Source: Burkholderia sp. MS389
GTDB lineage: Bacteria > Pseudomonadota > Gammaproteobacteria > Burkholderiales > Burkholderiaceae
Direction of reading: 5' to 3'
DNA length: 64,000 bases
NCBI RefSeq assembly: GCF_016899425.1
Contig: NZ_CP045994.1
Span: 3,410,001-3,474,000, forward strand
The notes under the pieces were generated by a model. The model was not told the DNA's origin and did not search any database. It worked only from the letters and a program-made list of their open reading frames with translations. The position numbers and the translations under genes are program-made. Below, piece by piece: positions 44,307 through 55,234 of the stretch (its first letter is position 1; each line of letters starts with the position of its first letter).

Positions 44307-44819
44307 TTACAGCGACGCCGCCGCGCGCGCGGCCGTGTCGTAGAGGCCCGACGCGTGGCGCAGCAACTGCGCCGCGTCTCCGATCTGCGCGTTGGTGAGG
44401 CCGCTGTCCTTCAGCGTCTCGATCAGGCAATGCTCGCGCACCTCGCGGTACTTCAGGCACAGCTCGCGGCCCGCGTCGGTCGCAAAGAAGAACACTTCCT
44501 TGCCGCTCTTCTCGCTTTTCACATAGCCGCGGGCGATCAGTTTTTTCAGCGCATAGGTCGCGACGTGCGTATCCTCGATATTGAGCACGAAGCAGATGTC
44601 GGCGAGCTTCTTCTTGCGTTCGCGATGGCTGACGTGATGCAGCAGCGAGACCTCGACCGCCGTCATGTCCTTCGCGCCGGCCGCCGACATGCAGCGCACC
44701 ATCCAGCGGTTGAACGCGTTGCCGGCCATGATGAGCCCGTATTCGAGTTCCGACAGCTCCGCGCTCGAATCGGAAACGAGGTGTTCGGATGACACGATCT
44801 TGGTCGCAGGACGCTTCAT
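44307..44819 (-). CDS. MarR-like winged-helix regulator
   Basis: A 170-residue winged helix-turn-helix protein. Core at about 55-120: MTAVEVSLLHHVSHRERKKKLADICFVLN, then IEDTHVATYALKKLIARGYV (recognition helix) and the wing SEKSGKEVFFFATDAG. Flanking helices would form the dimer interface. The ATG at 44819 has no good ribosome-binding site. It is divergent from pxpBCA with a dyad between them, so it may regulate that operon. Confidence 0.82.
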   Translation of the reverse strand: MKRPATKIVSSEHLVSDSSAELSELEYGLIMAGNAFNRWMVRCMSAAGAKDMTAVEVSLLHHVSHRERKKKLADICFVLNIEDTHVATYALKKLIARGYVKSEKSGKEVFFFATDAGRELCLKYREVREHCLIETLKDSGLTNAQIGDAAQLLRHASGLYDTAARAAASL

Positions 44820-44910
44820 GGAAAGGCGGCGCAAGCCGGATGACAGGATGTGCCCGAGTGTACGCCAGAAGCCCCGGCCTACGAGCTAGGCGAAAACGCT
44901 TATTGAGAAG

Positions 44911-44931
44911 TTGTCGATATTTTATTGACAA
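44911..44931. promoter_or_regulatory. dyad between MarR-like gene and pxpBCA
   Basis: TTGTC, 11 A/T-rich bases (GATATTTTATT), GACAA. It stands out in a G+C-rich context, lies between the two divergent genes, and contains or overlaps TTGACA (44925-44930). Candidate operator of the MarR-like regulator. Confidence 0.5.
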
Positions 44932-44968
44932 TGTGCGCTAACATTGCCGTCCGAACCGTGCCAGTCCG

Positions 44969-45625
44969 ATGACGCCACCCCGCATTTATCCGCTCGGCGA
45001 TGCCGCCCTCGTCTGCGAGGTGCCGCCGCCCGCCACGCTCGATTGCCAGCGCCGCGTCTGGGCCGTGGCCGCGGCCGCGCGCGCGTGGCCCGACGTGATC
45101 GACGTCGTCCCCGGCATGAACAACCTGACCATCGTGTTCGACCCGCTCGCCGCGACGGCCGACTCGCTCACGCCCGCGCTGCGCGACGCGTGGGAGACGG
45201 CCGACGTCGAGCACGCGGACGGCCGCGAGGTCGAGATCCCGGTCGAGTACGGCGGGGCCGCCGGCCCCGACCTGGCCGCCGTCGCCGCGCACACGGGGCT
45301 GTCGGCCGACGAGGTCGTCGCACGCCACGCGGCCGGCGCCTACGTCGTGTTCTTCGTCGGATTCCAGCCGGGCTTCGCGTATCTGGGCGGCCTCGACGCG
45401 TCGCTGCATACGCCGCGCCGCGCGGCGCCGCGCCTCGAGGTGCCGGCCGGCTCGGTCGGCATCGGCGGCGCGCAGACGGGCATCTACCCGGCCACGTCGC
45501 CCGGCGGCTGGCAGCTGATCGGCCACACGTCGCAGCGGCTGTTCGATCCGGCGCGGCCGCAGCCGACGCTGCTGCTGCCCGGCGACCGCGTACGCTTCAC
45601 CATTGCGGGAGTCGACGCACGATGA
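44969..45625 (+). CDS. pxpB: 5-oxoprolinase subunit PxpB
   Basis: One of three subunits of the prokaryotic ATP-dependent 5-oxoprolinase, which opens pyroglutamate to glutamate. 218 residues (KipI family): N-terminal PLGDAALVCEV, central NNLTIVFDP, and C-terminal cyclophilin-like domain with VVFFVGFQPGFAYLGGLD and PRRAAPRLEVPAGSVGIGG. First gene of pxpBCA; overlaps pxpC by ATGA. Confidence 0.93.
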   Translation: MTPPRIYPLGDAALVCEVPPPATLDCQRRVWAVAAAARAWPDVIDVVPGMNNLTIVFDPLAATADSLTPALRDAWETADVEHADGREVEIPVEYGGAAGPDLAAVAAHTGLSADEVVARHAAGAYVVFFVGFQPGFAYLGGLDASLHTPRRAAPRLEVPAGSVGIGGAQTGIYPATSPGGWQLIGHTSQRLFDPARPQPTLLLPGDRVRFTIAGVDAR

Positions 45626-46689
45626 CCCAGAGCAACGCACCGGGCACCGTCGAGGTCGTGCGGGCCGGCCCGCTGTCGACCGTGCAGGATCTCGGGCGCC
45701 GCGGCACGCGCCATCTCGGCGTCGCGCAAGGCGGCGCGCTCGATGGCCTCGCGCTCGAAGTCGGCAACCGGCTCGTCGGCAACCGCCCCGACGCGGCGGC
45801 CGTCGAAATCACGATCGGCCCCGCCACGTTCCGCTTCACGCGCGCCACGCGCATCGCGATCACCGGCACCGAGTTCGGCGCGACGCTCGACGGCAAGCCC
45901 GTGTATTCGTGGTGGAGCCTGCCGGTCGACGCCGGCCAGACGCTCGTGCTGCCGGCCGCGAAACGCGGGATGCGCGGCTACCTGTGCATCGCGGGCGGCA
46001 TCGACGTGCTGCCGATGCTCGGCTCGCGCAGCACCGATCTCGCGTCGCGCTTCGGCGGCCTCGGCGGTCGCACGCTGCGCGACGGCGACCGGCTGCCGGT
46101 CGGCGCGCCGCCGGCCGGCGCCGGCTGCCTCGCGGCCGACGCGCCCGAATTCGGCGTGAAGGCGCCGGCGTGGTGCGCGTTCGTGCGCGTCGACGAGCCG
46201 CCGCGCCGTCACCGCCCCGCGCATGCGCCGTGGGCGATGCCCGTGCGCGTGCTGCCGGGCCCGGACTACGCGTCGTTCGCGGCCGATTCGCAGCAGGCGT
46301 TCTGGGACGAGGAATGGCTCGTCACCGCGAACAGCAACCGGATGGGCTATCGCCTCGCCGGCGCCGAGCTGGTGCGCGAGCGGCCGGCCGAGCTGCTGTC
46401 GCACGCGGTGCTGCCGGGCACGATCCAGGTGCCGCCGAACGGCCAGCCGATCGTGCTGATGCACGACGCGCAGACCACCGGCGGGTACCCGAAGATCGGC
46501 ACGGTGATCCGCGCCGACCTGTGGAAGCTCGCGCAGGCGCGGCTCAACCTGCCGATCCGCTTCGTGCGCACGACGCCCGACGCCGCGCGCGCCGCCCTCG
46601 TCGCTGAACGGGCGTACCTGCGCCAGATCGACGTCGCGATCGAGATGCGCGAGGAAGCGCGCCGCCGCGCGCAATCGCGCGCGGCGTGA
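45622..46689 (+). CDS. pxpC: 5-oxoprolinase subunit PxpC
   Basis: KipA-family partner of PxpB, 355 residues. N-terminal [19 protein letters not shown] and the [21 protein letters not shown] segment; [11 protein letters not shown] and [23 protein letters not shown] toward the C-terminus are typical. Coupled to pxpB; 55 bp before pxpA. Confidence 0.93.
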   Translation: MTQSNAPGTVEVVRAGPLSTVQDLGRRGTRHLGVAQGGALDGLALEVGNRLVGNRPDAAAVEITIGPATFRFTRATRIAITGTEFGATLDGKPVYSWWSLPVDAGQTLVLPAAKRGMRGYLCIAGGIDVLPMLGSRSTDLASRFGGLGGRTLRDGDRLPVGAPPAGAGCLAADAPEFGVKAPAWCAFVRVDEPPRRHRPAHAPWAMPVRVLPGPDYASFAADSQQAFWDEEWLVTANSNRMGYRLAGAELVRERPAELLSHAVLPGTIQVPPNGQPIVLMHDAQTTGGYPKIGTVIRADLWKLAQARLNLPIRFVRTTPDAARAALVAERAYLRQIDVAIEMREEARRRAQSRAA

Positions 46690-46744
46690 CAATGGCGGAA
46701 GCGGTAACGAAAGACGCGCCACGCAACCAGTGGACGAGGAACAT

Positions 46745-47509
46745 ATGGAAATCGATCTGAATGCCGATCTCGGCGAAGGATGCGGATCGGACGAGGCGCT
46801 GCTCGACCTCGTCACGTCGGCGAACATCGCATGCGGCTGGCATGCAGGCGGCGCGAATGCGATGCGCGACTGCGTGCGCTGGGCCGTGCAGAAAGGCGTG
46901 TCGATCGGCGCGCACCCAAGCTTTCACGATCCGGAGAATTTCGGCCGCAAGGAAATGCAGCTGCCGGCCGGCGACATCTATGCGGGCGTGCTGTACCAGC
47001 TCGGCGCGCTGTCGGCGATCGCGCAGGCCGAGGGCGGGCGCATCGCGCACGTGAAACCGCACGGCGCGCTGTACAACCAGGCCGCGCGCGACCCGCTGAT
47101 CGCCGACGCGGTGGTGTCCGCGATCCACGACTTCGATCCGTCGCTCGCGGTGTTCGGGCTCGCGAACAGCGTATTCGTCGCGGCCGCGCGGCATGCGGGG
47201 CTCGCCGCGGTGGAGGAAGTGTTCGCCGATCGGGGCTACCGCGCGGACGGCTCGCTGGTGCCGCGCAGCCAGCCCGGCGCGTTGATCGACGATGAGGATG
47301 CGGTGCTCGCGCGCACGCTCGACATGGTGCGCAACCGGCAGGTGCGCGCGCTGAGCGGCGAATGGGTGCCGCTCAATGCGCAGACCGTCTGCCTGCATGG
47401 CGACGGGCCGCATGCGCTGGCGTTCGCGAAGCGGATCCGCGCGGCGCTCGAGGCCGCCGGCGTCGACGTGGTGGCACCCGGAGCGGTGCAGGCCGACGAA
47501 GGCGCGTAA
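46745..47509 (+). CDS. pxpA: 5-oxoprolinase subunit PxpA
   Basis: LamB/YcsF family, 254 residues, the TIM-barrel-like catalytic subunit of 5-oxoprolinase. [20 protein letters not shown] at the start, [10 protein letters not shown] (metal/substrate His), [33 protein letters not shown] precedes the ATG at 46745. Last gene of the operon, followed by a strong terminator. Confidence 0.94.
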   Translation: MEIDLNADLGEGCGSDEALLDLVTSANIACGWHAGGANAMRDCVRWAVQKGVSIGAHPSFHDPENFGRKEMQLPAGDIYAGVLYQLGALSAIAQAEGGRIAHVKPHGALYNQAARDPLIADAVVSAIHDFDPSLAVFGLANSVFVAAARHAGLAAVEEVFADRGYRADGSLVPRSQPGALIDDEDAVLARTLDMVRNRQVRALSGEWVPLNAQTVCLHGDGPHALAFAKRIRAALEAAGVDVVAPGAVQADEGA

Positions 47510-47570
47510 CTGCCCGTTCGACGCACTCGACGCATTCGCGACGTTGCCCGCTCACCGCACGTTTTCATCG

Positions 47571-47603
47571 CACCAAAGAAAAAAGCGCCCTCGTGGCGCT
47601 TTT
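47571..47603 (+). terminator. Rho-independent terminator of pxpBCA
   Basis: Perfect stem AAAAGCGCC (47581-47589) and GGCGCTTTT (47595-47603) with a 5-nt loop; an A-run before and T-run after make it usable in both directions. Confidence 0.88.
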
Positions 47604-48086
47604 ACGTTGATGCAATCGCTGCGGCTTCGCCGTCTGTCGATTCATCCCCCGAAACCGTCTTTCGACGGTGACCGGAAAAATATTCCGGATTAAAAAACGT
47701 CCGCCGCCGCCCGATCACTGCCTTCCCCGGTCAGACGACGGAACGTCGCTTATGTGCAAGTCGACCTGCATGCCTATGTTGTTCGACGACGATTGGCCCC
47801 GCCGTGCATGCAGACTCTCCGCGGCCGGCACGTGCTTCACGTGCCGGCGACGCTCACCCCGCGCTTTATTTCTGCTACCCCGTAGAACTTATCTATTCTT
47901 TTCATTTTTTCAACTTGTGGGATGAAGAATAGATATCGGCCGATCGGGATGTCAATCGTTTTAAACGCTATTTTCCGATGATTCGAGGGTTTTCCTTATC
48001 GACCGACGCCCCGCGCGCAAGCGCCTCGCGCGGGGCGCGCGACGTCGATCAAACAGGGGAAGATCGGTGCGGACAGCCGGGCGCGA
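47604..48086. other. gene-free, partly A/T-rich region
   Basis: No convincing gene. A plus-strand frame at 47668-47925 encodes 85 residues without any family feature or ribosome-binding site. The segment 47880-48000 is strikingly A/T-rich for this chromosome and holds an inverted repeat annotated separately. The minus-strand gene to the right ends at 48087; no U-tracted terminator was found for it. Confidence 0.45.
47890..47935. repeat. 11-bp inverted repeat in A/T-rich pocket
   Basis: Perfect arms TATCTATTCTT (47890-47900) and AAGAATAGATA (47925-47935) separated by 24 nt. It could form a hairpin in RNA or be a protein-binding dyad. No flanking gene on either strand begins within 100 bp. Confidence 0.55.
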
Positions 48087-49224
48087 TCAGTTCGCGTCGA
48101 CCCGGTATCCTTGCTGGCGCAACAATTCGAGCACGCCGCGCGAGCCGCCCAGATGCAGCGCGCCGATCGCGACGAACAACGGCCGGTTCGGCGCGGCGAT
48201 TGCCGTCATCCGTGCAACGAAGCGCCGATTGCGCTCGTACACGATCTTGTTGTCGAGCGACGCCGACAACGCCTTCGAACGCGCGAGCCGCTCGCTCTTC
48301 GCGACGGCCCACGCGGCGATCGCATCGGCGTCGCCAATTCGCCACAGTCGATGCAGCGCCTTGATGTCGTCGGCGTTCTGCGCGGGCGTCTGCACCATGT
48401 CCTGCGCGAGCATCTCGCGCTGCTCGGCGAGCGTCAGCCCGGTGAATGCGCGCATCTGTTCGGCGAGCGTCTCGAGCCCGATCACGCGGCCGCCCTTGCG
48501 CTTCAGGAACACGTTCTGCAGTTGCGCCTCGGTGCCGTATTCGGTCTGCAGGCCGGCCGACAGCGAATCGTAGGTCTCGACGACGAGCGCCGCGAGCCAC
48601 GGCCGCATCTTGCGGATCTCGGCGAGCGCGGCCGGGTTGCCGCGCAGGCGCGCCGCGAGCCGCTGCCACAGCGGCTCGGGCAGCAGGCGCTGCAGGCATG
48701 GGTAGCGGCACACGCCGTACTTCGACACGTCGTCCTGCGATTCGAGCAGATCGTCGGGCGACAGCTCGAGCGCGAGCGTCGGCGACGCGGCGAGCGCCGC
48801 GAGGATCTGCGGCCGGAACGGCTGCGCGCTCGGGTAATCGGACGGGTCGCCCGTGTGCAGTGTGCCGAGCACGTAGAGCGTGACCTTGCCGCGGGTCGCG
48901 ACGTAGAACGGCATGCGCGCCGGCTGCACGCGCACGGTGCCGCGCGACACCGTGCCATCGGACACGGCCGGCGCATGGAAGCCCGGCAGGCTCATGCCGG
49001 GCCGCGGCACCTGCGACGGATGAATCGGCGAGGTTGCCGGCGCACGCCCTTCGGCGCGCGCCGGTTCGACGGGGACCATGACGCTGGCCGCCACGCACGC
49101 GCCGGCCAGCGCCGCGCCCGTGACGGTACGCACGCTCCAGCGCCGCGCATCGCGGTACGCACGCATCGCGCGCGCGCCGCCTGCTCCCGCACGGCGCACG
49201 CCGGACACGCGCGCCGCCAACGCT

Positions 49225-49232
<8 letters not shown>
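48087..49232 (-). CDS. TraB/GumN family protein
   Basis: A 381-residue protein of the TraB/GumN (Tiki-like) family, predicted metal-dependent peptidases. After a signal-anchor/signal segment (about 35-60) the domain starts with MPFYVATRGKVTLYVLGTLHTGD (GxxHxG, metal-ligand His) and ends with PLFVAIGALHLGGSRGVLELLRQQGY (second GxxH). The ATG at 49232 lies inside the last codons of dppF and has an excellent GGAGGAG; a start at 49166 would give a more normal signal peptide. Its placement couples it to the dipeptide transporter operon. Confidence 0.83.
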
Positions 49233-50234
<1,002 letters not shown>

Positions 50235-50238
<4 letters not shown>

Positions 50239-51233
50239 CGTGCGCCTCCCGTCACGTCGAGGTTGGAAAGATTGAGCGGCTTGATGCAGCGCGCGCGCAT
50301 CGCATCGTTGCCCGACACCAGCGCGTCGAGCGCCGGCCGCGCCTTGCGGCAATCGTCGACGACGTACTTGCAGCGCGGCGCGAACAGGCACCCGGACGGG
50401 CGATCATCGCGGCCCGGCACCATGCCCGGCAATGCGGCAAGGCGACGCGCCCCCTGATTGTGCTCGGGAATCGCCGCGAGCAGCGCTTCGGTGTACGGAT
50501 GATGCGGCGCGCGGAAGATGTCGGGCACGCGGTTGGTCTCGATGATCTCGCCCGCGTACATCACCGCGACGCGATGCGCGACCTCCGACACCACGGCCAG
50601 ATCGTGCGAGATCAGCACGAGCGCCATCCCGCGCTCCTTCTGCAGCTTCACGAGCAGATCCATGATCTGCGCCTGGATCGTCACGTCGAGCGCGGTGGTC
50701 GGCTCGTCGGCGATCAGCAGCTTCGGGTTGCACGCGACGGCCATCGCGATCATCACGCGCTGGTTCATCCCGCCCGACATCTGGTGCGGAAACGATGCGA
50801 TGCGATTCTTCGCATCGGGAATGCCGACCTGGTCGAGCAGCTCCAGCGCGCGCCGGTGCAGCGCGTCGCCGCGCAGCCCTTCGTGCAGCTTCAGCACTTC
50901 CTTGATCTGGTAGCCGACCGTGTAGCTCGGGTTCAGGCTCGTCAGCGCGTCCTGGAACACCATCGCGATGTCCTTGCCGACGATCTTGCGGCGCGCCTTC
51001 GGCGATGCCTTCAAGAGATCGACGCCGTTGAACGTGACCTCGTCGGCCGTCACCTTGCCGGGCGCGTCGATCAGGCCCATCAGCGCCATCATCGTCACGC
51101 TCTTGCCCGAGCCCGATTCGCCGACGACGCCCACCACCTCGCCCGGCGCGACCGACAGGTTGATCCGGTCGACCGCGGGCAGGCCGTTGAAGTTCACCGC
51201 GAGATTGCGGATGGTCAGAAGATTGTGGCTCAT
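50235..51233 (-). CDS. dppD: dipeptide ABC transporter ATPase DppD
   Basis: A 332-residue ATPase partner of DppF. Walker [11 protein letters not shown], signature [14 protein letters not shown], Walker [14 protein letters not shown], switch ISHDLAVV; C-terminal Cys-rich [14 protein letters not shown]. Spaced 1 bp from dppC. Confidence 0.94.
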
Positions 51234-51234
51234 A

Positions 51235-52152
51235 TCAGGCCATCCGTTTCAGTTTGGGATCGAGTGCGTCGCGCAGCCCGTCGCCGAGCAGGTTGATCGC
51301 GAGCACCGAAATCAGGATCGACAGGCCGGGCATCGTCACGATCCACCATGCGTTGTCGATGTAGTCGCGCGCGGACGCGAGCATCGCGCCCCACTCGGCG
51401 GTCGGCGGTTGCACGCCGAGGCCGAGGAAGCCGAGCGCGGCCGCGTCGAGAATCGCCGACGAGAAGCCGAGCGTCGCCTGCACGATCAGCGGCGCCGTGC
51501 AGTTCGGCAGCACCTGCGAGAACATCAGCCGCAGCGTGCCGGCGCCGGCCACGCGCGACGCGGTCACGTACTCTTTCTGCAGCTCGCCGAGCGCCGACGC
51601 GCGCGTGAGGCGCACGTAGGCCGGCAGCGCGACGATCGCGATCGCGAACATCGTGTTGGTGAGGCCCGGGCCGATGATCGCGACGACCGCGACCGCGAGC
51701 AGCAGCGACGGCAGCGCGAGCAGCACGTCCATGATGCGCATCACCGGCGTGTCGGCCCACTTCTGGAAGAACGCGGCGACGAGCCCGAGCACGATGCCGG
51801 GGATCAGCGCGAGCACGACCGATACGAAGCCGATCCAGAACGACATCCGCGCGCCGAACATCAGCCGCGAAAGGATGTCGCGGCCCGCTTCGTCGGTGCC
51901 GAGGATGAATTGCCAGTTGCCGCCGGCGAGCCACGCGGGCGGAATCTTCACGTAGTCGCGGTATTGCTCGACCGGGCTGTGCGGCGCGATCAGCGGCGCG
52001 AGCAAGGCGACTGCGATCAGCACGATCACGACGATGCCCGCGCCGACGGCGCCGCGGTTGCGCGAGAAGTTGGCCCAGAACTCGCGCAGCGCGAGCGCAC
52101 GGCCGCCGGCCGGCGCGGATTCGGTCGGCAGGGTATTTTGCAGATTGCTCAT
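51235..52152 (-). CDS. dppC: dipeptide ABC transporter permease DppC
   Basis: A 305-residue inner-membrane permease with an N-terminal OppC-type helix ([20 protein letters not shown]) and five more helices; the ATPase-coupling EAA loop is [18 protein letters not shown]. It is co-transcribed, 4 bp after dppB. Confidence 0.94.
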   Translation of the reverse strand: MSNLQNTLPTESAPAGGRALALREFWANFSRNRGAVGAGIVVIVLIAVALLAPLIAPHSPVEQYRDYVKIPPAWLAGGNWQFILGTDEAGRDILSRLMFGARMSFWIGFVSVVLALIPGIVLGLVAAFFQKWADTPVMRIMDVLLALPSLLLAVAVVAIIGPGLTNTMFAIAIVALPAYVRLTRASALGELQKEYVTASRVAGAGTLRLMFSQVLPNCTAPLIVQATLGFSSAILDAAALGFLGLGVQPPTAEWGAMLASARDYIDNAWWIVTMPGLSILISVLAINLLGDGLRDALDPKLKRMA

Positions 52153-52156
52153 GGAA

Positions 52157-53167
52157 TTACCTCGTGTGGCGGATGCGCGGATTCAGCACGCCGTACAGCA
52201 GGTCGACGACCAGGTTCACGACGATCACGAGCGTCGCGATCAACAGGATGCCGCCCTGGACGACCGGATAGTCGCGGCGGCCGATCGCATCGATCAGCCA
52301 CTTGCCGACGCCGGGCCACGAAAAGAGCGTCTCGGTCAGCACGGCGCCAGCAAGCAGCGTGCCGATCTGCAGGCCGATCACGGTGACGACCGGGATCAGC
52401 GCATTGCGCAGCGCATGCACGACGACCACGCGCACGGGCGACAGCCCTTTCGCGCGGGCGGTGCGGATGTAGTCCTCGCGCAGCACTTCGAGCATCGACG
52501 AGCGCGTCATCCGCGCGATCACCGCAAGCGGGATCGTGCCGAGCACGATCGCGGGCAGGATCAGGTGGCTGACCGCCGACTTGAACGAACCTTCGTCCGG
52601 CGCGAGCAGCGCGTCGATCAGCATGAAGCCGGTCGGGTGCGGGAAATCGTATTCGACCGCGATGCGCCCCGACACGGGCGTCCAGCCGAGATACGACGAG
52701 AACACCATGATGAGGATCAGCCCCCACCAGAAGATCGGCATCGAATAGCCGGTGAGCGCGGTGCCCATCACGCCGTGGTCGACGACCGAGCCGCGCCGCA
52801 GCGCGGCGATCACGCCGGCCGGCAGCCCGACCGCGAGCGCGAACACGAGCGCACACAGCGACAGTTCGACGGTCGCCGGGAAGCGCGCGAAGAACTCGCC
52901 CGCGACGCTCGTGTTGGTGATGATCGACATGCCGAGGTCGCCATGCAGCGCCCGGCCGATGTAGTGGATGTACTGCAGGGGCAGCGGCTGGTCGAGCCCG
53001 AGGCGTTTCATCGCCTCTGCGTGCATCGCGGGATCGACGCCGCGCTCGCCCATCATCACTTCGATGGGGTCGCCCGGTATCAGGTGAATCAGCGCAAACG
53101 CCAGGATGGTGATGCCGATGAAAGTCGGGATCACCATCCCCACGCGGCGCAACACGAATCTGAACAT
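52157..53167 (-). CDS. dppB: dipeptide ABC transporter permease DppB
   Basis: A 336-residue inner-membrane permease. MFRFVLRRVGMVIPTFIGIT at the start, then about six helices; the EAA loop is RTARAKGLSPVRVVVVHALRNA. It follows dppA after a 118-bp gap holding a hairpin. Confidence 0.94.
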   Translation of the reverse strand: MFRFVLRRVGMVIPTFIGITILAFALIHLIPGDPIEVMMGERGVDPAMHAEAMKRLGLDQPLPLQYIHYIGRALHGDLGMSIITNTSVAGEFFARFPATVELSLCALVFALAVGLPAGVIAALRRGSVVDHGVMGTALTGYSMPIFWWGLILIMVFSSYLGWTPVSGRIAVEYDFPHPTGFMLIDALLAPDEGSFKSAVSHLILPAIVLGTIPLAVIARMTRSSMLEVLREDYIRTARAKGLSPVRVVVVHALRNALIPVVTVIGLQIGTLLAGAVLTETLFSWPGVGKWLIDAIGRRDYPVVQGGILLIATLVIVVNLVVDLLYGVLNPRIRHTR

Positions 53168-53203
53168 GATGCGTCTCGTATTTTCTTGTGGGAAATGTGC
53201 GAC

Positions 53204-53236
53204 CGGCGACGAAGGGCTTTTGGCCCCTCGCCGCCG
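53204..53236 (-). terminator. imperfect hairpin between dppA and dppB
   Basis: Arms CGGCGACGAAGGGC (53204-53217) and GCCCCTCGCCGCCG (53223-53236), 12 of 14 pairs, loop of 5 nt, no strong U-tract. Likely a partial terminator or mRNA-protecting stem that keeps the binding protein more abundant than the permease, as in other dpp/opp operons. Confidence 0.5.
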
Positions 53237-53285
53237 GATGATTTCAAGCCGGTTTTCTCAATGACGACAGCTTACGCCAGCCCGG

Positions 53286-54914
53286 TTACTTCACGCTGAC
53301 ACCGTCGAAACGCGCATAGCCGAGCGGTTCGATACGCATGTCGACCACGTTCTTGCGCACCGGCTGGTAAACGGTCGAGTTCGCGATCGGCGAGAACGGC
53401 AGCTGTTGCGCGAAGATCTGCTGCGCCTGCGTGTAGAGCTTCGTGCGCGCGTCCTGCCCCGTCGTCGTGCGGCCCTTCTGCACCAGTTCGTCGAACGGCT
53501 TGTAGCACCAGTGCGAGAAGTTGTTGCCCTTGATCGCCTCGCAGCCGAGCAGCGTGCCGAGCCAGTTGTCCGGGTCGCCGTTGTCGCCCGTCCAGCCGAT
53601 CAGCATCGTATCCTGCTCGCCCGAGTGCGCGCGCTTGATGTACTCGCCCCATTCATACGTGACGATCTTCGCCTTCACGCCGATCTTCGCCCAGTCGGCC
53701 TGGATCATCTCGGCCATCAGGCGGGCGTTCGGGTTGTACGCGCGCTGCACCGGCATCGCCCACAGCGTGATCTCGAAACCGTTCGGGAAGCCTGCCTTCG
53801 CGAGCAGCGCCTTCGCCTTCGCGGTGTCATAGGCGGCCATCTTCAGGTTCTTGTCGTACGACCATTGGGTCGGCGGCATCGGCGCGGTCGCGGCCTGGCC
53901 GGCGCCCTGGTAGACGGACTCGAGGATCGCCTTCTTGTTGATCGCCATGTCGAGCGCCTGACGCACCTCGAGCTTGTCGACCGGCTTGTGCTCGACGTTG
54001 TACGCGAGGTAGCCGAGGTTGAAGCCGGCCTGCGACGGCATGTCGACGTTCGAATCGGCCTTCAGCGTCGCGATGTCGGCCGGGCGCGGATAGCTCATCA
54101 CCTGGCATTCGTTGCGCTTGAGCTTCTGCACGCGCACGCCCGGATCCGGCGTGATCGAGAAGATCAGCTTCGACAGCTTCACTTCGCCCTTCTTCCAGTA
54201 ATCAGGATTGCCGTCGAAGCGGATCGTCGCATCCTTCGTATAGCTGCGGAAGATGAACGGGCCCGTGCCGACCGGCTTCTGGTTGATGTCGGCGGCCTTG
54301 CCGGCCTTCATCAGCTGATCGCCGTATTCGGCCGACAGGATCGACGCGAATTCCATCGCCATGTTCTGGATGAACGGCGCGTTCGGCTCGGCCAGCGTGA
54401 ACTTCACGGTGTACGGATCGACCTTCTCGATCTTCGTGATCAGCTTGTCGAGGCCCATGTCGGTGAAGTACGGGAACGACACCGGGTACGCCTTGCGGAA
54501 CGCATTGTTCGGGTCGAGCATGCGCTGGAACGAGAACAGCACGTCGTCCGCGTTGAATTCACGCGTCGGCTTGAAGAAGTCGGTCGTGTGGAACTTCACG
54601 CCGTGGCGCAGGTGAAACGTGTACACCTTGCCGTCGGACGACACGTCCCACTTCTCGGCGAGGCCGGGCTCGACCTTCGTGCCGCCGCGCTCGAATTCGA
54701 CGAGGCGGTTGTAGACGGTGAACGTGGCGGCGGTGAAATCGACGCCGGTCGTAAATTGCGCGGAATCGAAACCCGCCGGGCTGCCTTCTGAGCAGTAGAC
54801 GAGCGTTTTGTTCGGGATCTGTGCGAATGCAGAGCCCGCGACGCCGAGCGATGCCGCTGCCACGCCTGCCATGGCGGTAACACGCAGGGTGTGCAACAGA
54901 CGGTTGTATTCCAT
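53286..54914 (-). CDS. dppA: dipeptide-binding protein DppA
   Basis: Periplasmic solute-binding protein (SBP family 5), 542 residues. Signal peptide ending SAFAQ (about residue 32), mature start IPNKTLVYCSEGSPAGFDSAQ. The pattern KFHTTDFFKPTREFNADDVLFSFQRM is the SBP_bac_5 core. First gene of dppABCDF; GGAGGAAAC ribosome-binding site. Confidence 0.94.
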   Translation of the reverse strand: MEYNRLLHTLRVTAMAGVAAASLGVAGSAFAQIPNKTLVYCSEGSPAGFDSAQFTTGVDFTAATFTVYNRLVEFERGGTKVEPGLAEKWDVSSDGKVYTFHLRHGVKFHTTDFFKPTREFNADDVLFSFQRMLDPNNAFRKAYPVSFPYFTDMGLDKLITKIEKVDPYTVKFTLAEPNAPFIQNMAMEFASILSAEYGDQLMKAGKAADINQKPVGTGPFIFRSYTKDATIRFDGNPDYWKKGEVKLSKLIFSITPDPGVRVQKLKRNECQVMSYPRPADIATLKADSNVDMPSQAGFNLGYLAYNVEHKPVDKLEVRQALDMAINKKAILESVYQGAGQAATAPMPPTQWSYDKNLKMAAYDTAKAKALLAKAGFPNGFEITLWAMPVQRAYNPNARLMAEMIQADWAKIGVKAKIVTYEWGEYIKRAHSGEQDTMLIGWTGDNGDPDNWLGTLLGCEAIKGNNFSHWCYKPFDELVQKGRTTTGQDARTKLYTQAQQIFAQQLPFSPIANSTVYQPVRKNVVDMRIEPLGYARFDGVSVK

Positions 54915-55234
54915 GTTTCCTCCAGGTCTCCAGATCGGAACCGGTCCCGCCAGGGTCCGGCGTACGCGGATATTACTTGAGCTAACGATGCGGCAACAAG
55001 CTGGAGAAAAAACTCTTCTAGATGTCCGGCGGGTTTTTGCCGATTTTTAGTGGGGGTAAAAAATGCGACAACGCGCGCGAGCGACAATTTCGTTCATTTC
55101 GCGGCTTGTTTCGTTCGACGACTAAACAATTCGGGTGCGAACACGAAGGGGCGACGCACCGTTTCCCCGCGTTCTGCAGCACATCATTGCGTTTTACGAA
55201 ACGATGCGATGACCGTCGTCAAATCGTCATGTCG
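54915..55234. other. intergenic region upstream of dppA
   Basis: A 320-bp region between dppA (start) and an MHS symporter gene (stop). It holds the dppA promoter annotated separately; otherwise no gene or clear terminator is seen. Confidence 0.45.
54970..54999 (-). promoter_or_regulatory. sigma-70-type promoter for dppA
   Basis: On the minus strand TTGTTG (54994-54999), 18-bp spacer, TAATAT (54970-54975): 4 of 6 and 5 of 6 consensus matches. Transcription would begin about 50 nt before the dppA start. Confidence 0.6.

Noticed and set aside
47668..47925. 85-codon plus-strand frame after the pxp terminator
   Set aside because: No start signal, odd composition, and it ends inside the A/T-rich inverted repeat.
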